64,000 nucleotides of DNA from Mauremys mutica (Eukaryota > Chordata > Testudines > Geoemydidae): the NCBI RefSeq assembly GCF_020497125.1, contig NC_059074.1, positions 198,534,915-198,598,914 on the forward strand. The letters are read 5' to 3'. Both the position numbers and the translations under genes were made by a program. The notes under the pieces were generated by a model. It made no database searches. It saw only the letters and a list, made by a program, of their open reading frames with translations, and was not told the DNA's origin. Shown here in pieces: positions 49,501-59,400 of the stretch. Every line of letters begins with the position of its first letter. Position 1 is the stretch's first letter.

Positions 49501-52500
49501 CTTTTGTTCCCCATTCCTCCTGCTGACTTCCTTTCGCCTCTCCCTATTCAATTGATTTGTATTGGTCCTTTATAAAATAAATGTAGGCTATAGCTCCACA
49601 CTGTCCCTTCCATTGATGGGTGTTCGTGTGGGGATGATAAACTGACACAGTTTCATTTGTGTATGTGACATTGGTGTCAGTCCTGTTCCCATTTAATTTA
49701 GTTGCAACACTTCTATTGATGCTAAAAGGAGTAGAATCAAGTACTATGTGCAAAAGCAGCATAAAGTTTAAATGCTTAATTTCCCTTAGTTCATACAGTA
49801 GATTCTCTAAAATTCTATCCTGTGGTCATCTAAAATCTTGGCTGCCCAATGCTTCCCGTTATAAGACCCTGTTTTCAGTTACAGTACTTGTAACTTTGCC
49901 AAATTTAATCCATTTGAGTTGAAATTTTTTATGCCGGGTGTCTGCCTCAGGCTGACCTTTTTTGGAAAATTTCAGCTAAAATGGTTTGGCCATTTCTGAG
50001 AATGAGGCTAGGCAAAAATATGTTTTGTCCTTGTTAAAAAGAACAAAGTGGATGTTCTGTGAGGAGGGGAAAAAAATGTGATTGTATAATTAGACAATCA
50101 CACTGCATATACACAGGCAACCTTAATTTTGGCATTTCCTAACTTTTGAGTGCTTAACTTTGCAATGTTTTAATGTAGTTTTGTATGTAATATACATAAA
50201 CAGAGCTGTATTGTCACTAAATGAGTAATTTATACTACAAAAACTGTGTATGTATATATGAGTGTGTGTGTATATATACACACACACACACACACTCATA
50301 TACATACACACAGTTTTTGTAGTATACATTACTCATTTAGTAACAATACACACAATTACACATATGCACTGTAGCTCTAACTTTGCATTTTAAGTAAACT
50401 ACAAACCTAGTTCACCTGAAAATGCTCAGCCAGGTAAGCTTGTAAAAATGGTATTTAAACAATTTTCAGACGGCTTTTTGATTTTTAAGATAACGTCCCT
50501 TTAGAATTTCAGTATTTCAGAAACATCACCAGTATTTATAACTAACCCGGTAACTCTGTTCAGGCTTTTTACTGTGAAATAGTATATTGTTTTCTGATAC
50601 ATAGGAATATTGTCTCTGGCACTCAATCTACTGCTAAAAATAAATGTTCTTTGTCCCAAATTTTCAATTACAATTGAATTAATTCCATTTTTTCAAAACA
50701 CAATTACTCATGTAACATTGCATTGACTAGTCATTGCGTAAAGATGTCTTGTCATAACTATGAAATCTATTAAGTTACCCTGGAGCAGAAGATTGATGTT
50801 ACAAAAATGTGAGTGACATAGCTACAGTATTTAAAGATTACTTTCATCTGAGCATTTACTACATAAAATCCATTACATGAATTCCTCTTGGGGAGTATTT
50901 CTCTACATACAAGAGTAGAAATATATTTAATAAGAGATTGGGTTTAAAGTGCTGAAAGTTAGGTGGTCTGAGCAGCTTTGGTCTTCTGTATTTTGTTTGG
51001 TTTTGTGATAGTGTAAGGGTTGTTTGTGCTCTTTGTTCAAGGGTTTTTACACTCTCCCTACCAAATGCATTTGATGTTTGCTACCAAAAGAATTGGCAAA
51101 GTTCTACTGTTCTTTACATAATAAATTGAATGAGACAAATTAACTGGGCACTTGATGCTCTCTCATATAAATATCCCATAATCTAAGCACTCTTCTGTCT
51201 TTTTGTTCCTACTGAGTACTGTAAATGATGGACTACAGAGAAGTATCTTTCTAATTTTTTTTTTAAGCTTGACTACTTCCTATTCTGTTCTGCTTCTATT
51301 GTTTAGTCAGTTTCCCTTTTTTTATATGAGTCTTTAACACAACGGGAAAAAAAAGAGCATAAAAATATGACTCCAATCCTACAACCTGAGCTGCATGGTT
51401 AGACCCCTGAACCTGAGTGGAGTCCAATCAATTTCTGTGTAAGGTTCTGTGTGAGGGTATAAAGTTTTGCCTGAATGGATCAGCTCTCAGGATCAGGGCC
51501 TTAGACAGTAAAACCACAAAAACTGGCAGGGAAATTGAGCTCAAGTATAGTAATTAAATAGCTTCATTGTTCGTTTTTCTTTTTTGGCAATTGATTCCAA
51601 ATTGATTGTGTCACATTCATTATTTCAGAGCTGAACATTAATTCTGTAATCACAAGTTAATATTGTTTTTATGTATTTGTACATCAATTTAATTTGAACA
51701 CACTTATACGGTTGCTTACCTTTTTTTTTTTCCATACAGGTAGTCATATCAAAGCCACTGAAACTTACTTGTATGCTTAATTTTTAAGCACGTGTAAGTG
51801 TTTTCAGGATTGGATCCTTTAATATTGTTTTCTCACTGGGGAAAAAAAAAGTGATGCTCAGAACTCCTGGCTTGATAGATTTGTTTTCTTTTGGTTGCTG
51901 TACACTGCACCTGTGCAATTGGCTTATGACCTTTATTTGTAGATTTATCCTTCAGAGTTTGGAAAGCAGAGATTGAAAGAGGAAGAGCAGCAAGGACCTG
52001 TAGAACTATTAAGTCTTCCAGAGGACGGCACAGAGAAAGATTGGTATTAATTTAAACTACAAATGGTTGACAGTACCTTTTTTAATGCTTCTCCACCTTT
52101 CTAGTTTTTCAAATGGTGTTTTAATTGAATCTGACTCATATTCACATCATATACGTGAATAAATTTGTTACGACAAAAAACTTAAGGCCCCAGTTGTGTA
52201 AATTGTTCCATGCAGGCCATGGGAATAAACATGGGTGCAGAGGTTCATCTGCATGGGTTAGCTTGCAGCATTTGAGTGTAGCTTGCTAAAACTTAAATCT
52301 ACCTTTTAACCTTTACATGCTAGATCAAAGTAAGAACCGATCAAAAAGACTGTTTTGACATGTTTCTACCTTGAGGACTTAGCTTCTAACAGAAAACATT
52401 CAGCATCTCACAGAGCGATACCTTAGTATTTAATAAAATGCAATCTTTTTCTAGCCACTTAGCAAATAGCTAAGAAGTTTGTGTGGTGAAGACGGTTTTT

Positions 52501-55500
52501 GCAAATAATACCATAAAATCTTAATTATTTTAAAAATGTTTTTTCATACATTGTGCATGTCTATATCTGTAGATAGAGATTAGTTGATGCAAATAGCTCA
52601 TTTTGAGTAAAAGACACTGGAAAATGTAGTGGGACTATGTGAGTTACTTTTCACCACTAGATGGTGATATCCCATATCGAAGAGTAAAATCATAATTGAC
52701 CGAGTTACAGAAATGGGATACAATTAAATTGAAAATGCAGAAAGTGCACTTTATTTATGAACTGGAGAATTTCCCCAGATTAGCAACTTTAAACTCATAT
52801 TTAATGCTCTTAAGAGCACTGTCACAATGGTAAACAGAAGAGAAAATTGGAGTAGTTAATGCACAGCATACTTCTCTAAAACTTGATTCTCAAGCAAGCA
52901 CAAGGAAAGACTTCTTTGCTGCCAAAATTTGTACCTACGTTATCAAGAAGAGGCTTAGTCCTATCCCATGTTAAGTAATCAGCACTGAGGAAAATGTTTC
53001 TTCAATACAATATCCTGATTTTGGCTCCAGTCTTGGAATGGCATCCATGCAGTTAAACCTTTATGCATACCTGTCCAGAGTCCCATAGAAGTTGATGAGA
53101 CTCTATGTAGCATAAAATCTGATCTTTATGCAAAGTCAGGCCCATGTGTTGGTAATATATGGTTTTAAGAAGTTAAGTTTGCAAAGTATTTCTGAAGTTG
53201 CAACTTTGTTTCATTGTTTTAACAAAAGTTATTTGGATGTTGTCTTCTCTTTTGTAGGATTTGTAGGGAAATACTAAGGGATTATCAGTTCAAACGACTG
53301 AAATACTTCTATGCAGTGGTAGAATGTGATTCTCCTGAAACAGCCAATACAATTTATGAGGCGTGTGATGGACTGGAATTTGAAAGTAGCTGTTCTTTTG
53401 TAGATCTCAGGTACAGCAAATGGTGGTGGTTTTTTTAAAACAAAAAATTAAAGCAAGTTTTAAAAAATTAGAAGAATAGTGCAGTTTACTTCCATCAAAC
53501 TTTTAGCAAAACTGTATAGTACCTTGAAAAATATATGCATTTTGGTTATATCTGGCTTTGTCAGAAAAAGCAAAAATCCCACCCTAAAGGGATTCAAGAT
53601 ACAAATATTACTACATCTGCTTTTACAGTCAAGTAAAGCAGTAGGACACTAATAGAAAAACACACTGCTACTGTTGTATGTTTGCTTCCTTCACCTGAGG
53701 CACGAGGTTAACTCGTTCCTTTATTACAGTTGTTTGAATTAATAGCAAATGTATAGCTGCTATTGTCTTCAGGCTGTGCATCTTTGTGCTCAGGCTTTAT
53801 GATTCAAAGTCAGAAAGCTTGATCACTTCAAACCTCATATTTTAAGAAGGCAGGAAGCTAAACTACAGTCCTGCTTTATCACCAGACTATTCCTCCTTTT
53901 GCACAGAAAAGCATTCTGATTGTCAATAAAAATAATCTCTGTTAGATCCCAGTTTTGTTGAGGGCTTGAAATTGCAGGTGATAGGGAAAAAGCTAAGGTG
54001 TATTACCTCATAGACACTGGGTGTTGTATTTCAAAGGAAATGACTTAGACATATACTTTTGTGTTCCTGTTAATGAAACTTTCACATCCTAGAAAGATCT
54101 TGTCTTACAGCAGAGGAACCTGTTTGAGAATCCCCAAAGCCTTTCTTTCTCTTCTGCTTAACTTATTAAATTAGAAAAGTAGATGTTTTTGGAGGTGCAC
54201 TGGGTAGCTTTCATTGTCAGGCAGTTGCATTTCAAGGGACATAATCAACTTGAACCCTACTCAGTTTTTTTAAAATGAGGTTAAATAGTTTCAGGCACTA
54301 AAAATACACGAGGTCCCATGGCTAATAGTTGTGACTTTACGATCATGTTTTCTATTTTTAAAGAATGTTTCTCACTGACCTACACAACATGGGAAACAAC
54401 AAAATTGTCTTTACACCAAGTTCAGTCAAATGCACGAAGTTGACTATATGAAAGGGGAAAAATATTCTCTAGATATAAGCATCTTGTAAAAATGGTATTT
54501 AAACAATTTTCAGACGGCTTTTTGATTTTTAAGATAACGTCCCTTTAGAATTTCACAGCTTCATATTGACTTCCACTTGTCTTCAAAATTGCTTAATTTT
54601 TCTTCCCTAATTTGTGACAATACTGAAAATAATCTGAACTGTTCTAGTAGATCTATCCTGAAAGAGCAGATAGTGCTTAGAAAAGTGAGGTTAGTTTTTA
54701 TAAAGGTGTTTTCCTCTCGTCTCAAAAATGCTGTGCTCAGAATATGAGAATTAAGAAGCAAAGTTGAGAGATTCTGTCTCCGTACATATTCTGTGTCTTG
54801 ATCTTCCAGGAAAAACATAAATACATCCAGTGATATATTTAGGGTTATTTTAATAATCTCACTCGTACTCAATATTTTTAACTTGTTCACTTCCATTTTT
54901 TTAATCAGTGTTGTTTGCACATGTAGTTACTACTGGCCAAAAAAAATATGGATCCTAGGGTCTCTAATCTATCCTGTTTTAATGATTTATAGTTAACTTA
55001 CAAATCATACCTGTTGGAAGCATTCCATACCTATACTGGCCATATGCAAAGTACTAAATATTAAAAATTCAAAGTAATCAATTTAACTTCTTAAATTGTA
55101 ATTCTTTTAAAAAATTAATTTCTTACCTTTTTCCACACTATTTTATAAAATACAGAGGATGTGGAAATTGAATGTACAGTGCAAATATTAACTTGTGTGA
55201 TATGGTTTTTATCCTTTTCCTGTATGTTGCTCTCTTTGGGCTTATCCACTTCTTATCCTAGCAAAATCTTCTGTATTAATGTGCACGGATTTAATTAGAG
55301 AGAAGCTGAGCCTATAACTGTTTGTTCTTTTGAAACATCACAATATGTGTTTGAATAACAAGACATCTTCTTTGCCTTTAAGATTTATTCCAGATGATGT
55401 TACATTTGATGATGAGCCAAAGGACATAGCCTCAGAAGTGGATGGAGCTGCATATAAACCAAAGTACTTCACATCTGCTGCTATGGGAACATCGACGGTA

Positions 55501-56438
55501 TCTTAACAGTGTTTTTGTAACCCTTTGTAATTTGTTGAGCTTTGTTTTTCTTGGTTTATATAAGATATGTAAATAATGGATTGGTGGCACTGGTGATAGT
55601 GGAGAAAGGATCCCTGTATATACTCATGATTGTAGAGATGTAGACATCAAATAGATATTGTATGTGTGTGTTACAGAGGTATAAATTATGACTAGAGTTA
55701 AGACTGAGTTTCACACTTTAAACGGATTCAACCTCATTGTTATAAATGAAGAGTAGTGTTTTATTATCGTTAAATTTAGCCCACTTTCAGTTTGAATACA
55801 GAATGAAATTTGATTATTTAAAAGAAAATGTTAATTGGACTGACCTGGGTATTTTAAGAAATGTAGCACCACTTCTTGCCTATTTTATCACAAATGATCT
55901 TATTAATGCAATAGGAGACTCTTCAGACTTTCCAGATAGCTAAAACTCATTGAAATTTTGAGCATATAGGGAATACTAGAAGAAACTAAATATTATGCAT
56001 AGGGTGCATTAGACGAAAATATGTTGTAACTAAGTTATTAATTGTTGTTTATATCTACTTGATTTTATGGAGATGTGTGGTAGTAGCTCCTTAGTTAAGA
56101 CTTAAATGGTTCTTAAATGCATAAAATACTGTTCCCTAAAAGTCAGTAGCCTTTTGAAATGAAATTTAGGTCATACCCTTTGATTTCTTTTGTTGTTGTT
56201 TTTCTCTTGTTAAACTTGTAATAGGAAGTATTACAAACTGCACTCTGGGCAAAAATGTAAGCTTTACCTTTTACATTTTATATGTTATCTGTTTTTCTAA
56301 AGGTGGATATCACATGGGATGAGACAGATCATGAAAGAACAACTTTGCTACAGAGAAATTTTAAAAAAGATGAACTTCTTGACATGGATTTTCAAGCTTA
56401 TTTGGCTTCATCTAGTGAAGAGGAGGAAGAGCAACAAG
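42807..56438 (+). CDS. ESF1: ESF1, nucleolar pre-rRNA processing protein (5' part)
   Basis: Exon 2 (42807-43515, start codon 42840) and exons 45519-45937, 49334-49447, 51943-52043, 53258-53410, 55383-55497 and 56303-56438 join in frame to 571 codons plus one base. Human ESF1 has 851 residues, so about a third lies beyond 64000. ESF1 is a nucleolar factor for processing of 18S rRNA precursors. The N terminus has [13 protein letters not shown] and [14 protein letters not shown] Lys-rich nuclear signal lies at 91-103. An acidic tract with an in-frame repeat lies at 255-330. A conserved RRM-like domain covers about 366-525 ([43 protein letters not shown]). Then come [18 protein letters not shown] and [15 protein letters not shown]. 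No frame defect is present. Confidence 0.95.
43540..43556. repeat. (TA)n microsatellite
   Basis: About eight TA units, 25 bases inside ESF1 intron 2. Confidence 0.85.
43590..43640 (+). mobile_element. End fragment of the palindromic MITE family
   Basis: GACAAAGTGGGCGAGGACAT followed by CTTATTGGACCAACTTG resembles one arm of the family at 35118. Confidence 0.5.
44590..45240 (-). mobile_element. Probable solo LTR
   Basis: On the - strand it has AATAAA at 44946-44951 in an AT-rich region, and a GC-richer 3' part ending near GTCAAAGCTGATTCCCCA (44590). It resembles an LTR family frequent in turtles. There is no coding part; the ends are approximate. It lies in ESF1 intron 2. Confidence 0.5.
45246..45441 (-). 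mobile_element. tRNA-derived SINE with CR1-like tail
   Basis: On the - strand it runs GGAGGGATAGGTCAGTGG (A-box region), GGTTGTGAGTTCAATCC (B-box region), GGGGGCCATTTAGGGAACTG, an A-rich stretch, CCTGCTTTGAGCAGGGG and GGTCCCTTCCAATCCTGATA. It is more complete than the copy at 40183 and ends about 78 bases before ESF1 exon 3. Confidence 0.85.
45519..45937 (+). CDS. ESF1: ESF1 exon 3, acidic exon with tandem repeat
   Basis: Residues 226-365. The acceptor CTTGTCAG joins the split valine codon. It includes the acidic repeat and the conserved [20 protein letters not shown] and [15 protein letters not shown]. Confidence 0.94.
45620..45754 (+). repeat. ESF1: In-frame 36-bp acidic minisatellite in ESF1
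   Basis: Units at 45620, 45656, 45692 and a partial fourth at 45728. The 12-residue unit is [12 protein letters not shown] with variants [12 protein letters not shown] and DARETGEED. It covers residues 260-304. Confidence 0.92.
46067..48043. mobile_element. Fold-back non-autonomous hAT-type element, composite
   Basis: The ends TAGGGTTCAATTAA and (complemented) TAGGGCTGTCGATTAATC are flanked by CTAATTAT and CTAATTAC (46059-46066, 48044-48051), a 7/8 target duplication. Its left part (46130-46290) is the inverted copy of 46690-46860, giving a long fold-back. A further end-like sequence, TTAATTGACAGCCCTG, sits inside at about 46947-46962. The segment 46963-47950 is GC-richer and of unknown origin. 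A smaller hAT sits at 46300. Confidence 0.7.
46300..46612. mobile_element. Nested 313-bp hAT-type element with GC-rich hairpins
   Basis: Perfect 8-bp duplication CTATAGTG (46292-46299, 46613-46620). The ends CAGGGGTCCCCAACC and GTTTGAGGACCCCTG are inverted. Inside, CGGTTCGCTGGTCGCGCGGC near 46442 pairs with its complement ending near 46570, and CCGCAGGC-type motifs recur. Confidence 0.9.
48269..48643. mobile_element. 375-bp hAT-type MITE
   Basis: The ends CAGTGGTTCTCAAC and GTTGAGAGCCACTG are inverted. They are flanked by CTCTAGGC and TTCTAGGC (7/8). The interior is AT-rich and non-coding, in ESF1 intron 3. Confidence 0.88.
49334..49447 (+). CDS. ESF1: ESF1 exon 4
   Basis: 38 codons, residues 366-403, starting [20 protein letters not shown], the first part of the RRM-like domain. 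Acceptor AATGTAG, donor AAAG|GTAAGA. Confidence 0.95.
50213..50344. repeat. Long near-perfect palindrome with TG/CA core
   Basis: Arms of about 60 bases: GTCACTAAATGAGTAAT at the left against ATTACTCATTTAGTAAC at the right, both including TACTACAAAAACTGTGT or its complement. They close on a TG...TATATATA...CA centre. A hairpin or cruciform is expected. Confidence 0.9.
50439..50511 (+). repeat. 73-bp direct repeat, copy 1
   Basis: Identical to 54483-54555. Begins CTTGTAAAAATGG and ends CCCTTTAGAATTTCA. Confidence 0.95.
51943..52043 (+). CDS. ESF1: ESF1 exon 5
   Basis: Residues 404-436 and two bases of Trp 437 ([20 protein letters not shown], then ELLSLPED). Donor TTG|GTATTA. Confidence 0.94.
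53258..53410 (+). CDS. ESF1: ESF1 exon 6
   Basis: Residues 437-487: [20 protein letters not shown] and [15 protein letters not shown], the end of the RRM-like region. Donor CAG|GTACAG. Confidence 0.95.
53411..55382 (+). other. ESF1: ESF1 intron 6
   Basis: AT-rich; contains the second copy of the 73-bp repeat. The open frame at 54561-54920 (- strand) has no recognisable motif and is judged spurious. Confidence 0.65.
54483..54555 (+). repeat. 73-bp direct repeat, copy 2
   Basis: No mismatch to 50439-50511, 4044 bases downstream, same orientation. Flanks are unrelated. Confidence 0.95.
55383..55497 (+). CDS. ESF1: ESF1 exon 7
   Basis: Residues 488-526, [20 protein letters not shown] and [17 protein letters not shown]. 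Donor ACG|GTATCT. Confidence 0.95.
56303..56438 (+). CDS. ESF1: ESF1 exon 8 (last in window)
   Basis: Residues 527-571, [20 protein letters not shown] and [17 protein letters not shown]. Donor CAAG|GTACTT; the next exon is beyond the window. Confidence 0.94.
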
Positions 56439-59400
56439 GTACTTATAATTCTTATGCAGTGTTTGCTTACGTTATGAGCAAAACAATTCAAGAGCATACA
56501 CTTTGTAGGTTAGTAATAAACTCCAGATAGTTTTAAAAACTATTTTACTGATTTAAACTTTCTTCCTTAAATATGATTTATGAGGGACAGTATGTTGTCC
56601 ATAGTAAAGGTTGTAATAGTCAGGAGCCATTATGGAGAGAGTGTATTCCCTTCAAAATTAAAGGTTACTAATAAAGGGCCAAAAATGGAGTTGTACCCTT
56701 CTTTTGTTTGTGGTATGTAAAGAAGTCCTGAAAGTTTGGTTTTTTTCCATTCAGCTGTGTTCTACATTGGGAACTTCTGTGTGACTAGAGAGCTAGTGAA
56801 ATGGTGACAAAACTAGAACAAAGGGAATGGAAGCTGTACATTTGAGAGGGGAAACATTTTTAGGTGTAATGTTCAAACTTTTTTTTTGTGTGGGGTGGGA
56901 GAACTGCCTGGTTAAGGTCGAAGACTAGTGAGCATTGGTATAAAGGAAGCCTTTGTTTAAATATTCCACATCCTTGGTCTTTCAATTAGGGTGTGGTATG
57001 ACAGCTCATAGTAAAATATGGAGATATCAAGAGGTCCTCCAGCAAATCAGGGAAGATGAGACTTTTGACATTCCTATTAATAAGGAAACTCACACAAAGA
57101 CACAAACCACCCTTTAAGTTGTTTGTAGGTCATGTTTAAGGATACAGTCATGAGCTATTATAAAGGCTTATTTTGACACCTCCCACCCCTGTAGCTCCAA
57201 TAGCTGGTTAAACGTCAGAAAAAGCAGAAGATTCCTATATGTATTGTAAAAGATGTTTTCTCTGAAGTCCAGTGGTAGAATATTGTGGTGGTGAAGCTAA
57301 AGGATGAGGGTTCTAGTCTCAGTTTTTTTTATGGCTTACCTCTGTGGTTCCCAGGCCAACTTGCTACAGTTTTTGTCCTTTTTTGGGACTCCCCATTAGG
57401 TATATACACATTCCACCCTGACCCCACAACCCTAATCCTGGTTCATGTGGAGGGGAGGCCCTGGGCTGGACCAAATCTGGGGGTGTGGTGGTGCAACCAG
57501 GCATGCAGAGCCACAGCGCCACTCAAGTTTGGCTCAGCTGTCCCCGACCCCCCCCCTCCTAAGATGATGGGGCAGCCAGGTGAAAGCTGAGCAGTGCTGT
57601 GACCTCTTGCACCAGGTCTCAGTGCCCTAAGTGGGGTATCAGGCCCAGCATCCTGGGACCGTAGCCACTGCTGCAGGCTGAATACATGGTGGGCTTGCTC
57701 GCCTCTCCTCCACAGCAGGCTGGGAGAGGTGTATGTTTGCCTAGGTGGGTTAATCTGGTCCTGGACTTGACAATCCATCTAGAACCTTCCCAGGACCAAA
57801 TGGTTTGGGAGTTGCTCAGTAGCAGCTTTCTCTCTAATACTGGTAGTTTTAACTTAGAAGTGTTTAAATTCATGCCCTTTAAAAGTTTGCATTGGAAAAG
57901 TATTTTTTGTGCTTACTTTCAGAGCAGTTTAGGATTTCTTTGGCAAGCTTGAAATACCATTTTTTTTTAATGTCCATAACTTGGAGGAGATGAAATTTTT
58001 AAAATGATACTCAGATATCAAACTTTTTCATTTGTGGGGATTTTTAAAAAAAAAAGTTTGATTGTAAACTTGAAACAGTATATAGTTACATTGACTAGAG
58101 CATAGGATAGCAATGTGAAGACAATTACAAAAATCTGCTTATTTGGTACAGTGACTTGTGCTTTAAAGTCTGTATGGCCCAATTTGTGCTTTATAAAGTC
58201 TGTGCAAGGCAAGGAGATGCTGAGGAACAGCTCCACAAGGTAGTGCAAGATAAGGAAGACTAGAAATTGGGGATCTCAAGTTCTAAATCTCTGTAACTCG
58301 TGGAGTGGTGAGAATTGTGCAAAGCTTGTGAACTCCACAGATTAATAATATATGTCTAGGGAACCAGGTGTCTTGCAGAGTTCAAACTTCTGGGTTTCAA
58401 TCAGAGATGCAGGAGGGGAAGCTAGGGACCCTGTCTAATTCCTAGAAAGTCTATGGGCCTTGCATTCTTTAAATAAGGAAATTAATAGACAAACATTCTT
58501 TAAATCAAGATTGCTATTGTGTATTATAATAAGGAACTTTGCAGTTAATCTTTCAAAAGAAGTAATTCCCTTATGCAAGACTGAGCATTTGCAAGTATGG
58601 AAATGGACAGTTCAGTGTACAGATGCATATTCAAACATACGCAGATGACATCTCGAAAATAAATATTAATGTATAAAGTATTGTGTATTCATGAAACAAC
58701 CTTCTCTTCCCCTGAAAAACTGTCTAATATCCATTTAACAGGCATATTGTAATAACTTGCTTATTATAATAACTAATACTGGTATTAACTCTACAGACTT
58801 GCTGTCTGTTTCTCTTCTCTATGATGAACAGTTTAATAATTAGGCTGGTTTGAATGGTGGTGGGGTTTTTTTGTTTTTGTTTTTTTGGCAATCTCCAGCC
58901 TCTGAGCATAGTGAATTGAGTGAAGGTAGATATGTGGTCTGTGTTTGGAAAGTGAGGTCTTTATCTTGGAGTAGGAATGTGACTAGGGTGATTAGCCGAG
59001 CAGATTATTTTTTTTGGTTTTGGAACAGTGGATGGGTGGGAGAAAGGTGTTTGTCTCCTGATCACAGCTGGGTGATTAACTTGGGGAGGGTGGATTCTCT
59101 GGCTCTTATATAGAGGATAAGAGGGAAGATGTGGGGATTTTGGGCTAATAGGTGGTGAAGTAGAGCTACATGCTGTGGATAAGTAGTGATTTAAAAGTTA
59201 TTAGTCCATACTTCTATAGTACATGTAAGAGGGTTTCTGGTAGCATGGTGGGAATCAGTGTGCAGATCTAAAGTTGTTTTTTGGAATCATGTTTTTGGAT
59301 AGAAAAAATAGTTTTCCCTGAATACTGAGAGGTCCACATATATTTTCCTTAATGATACTTTTTATATTTTACGTACACTAAATCATAACTTAGTATGACA

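Larger units (their letters stand above)
49448..51942 (+). other. ESF1: ESF1 intron 4
   Basis: AT-rich; contains the palindrome at 50213 and the first copy of a 73-bp direct repeat at 50439. Nothing else was recognised. Confidence 0.7.

Noticed and set aside
50439..50511. 73-bp repeat as an intronic snoRNA
   Set aside because: No RUGAUGA/CUGA or ANANNA/ACA boxes and no stem closing the ends were seen.
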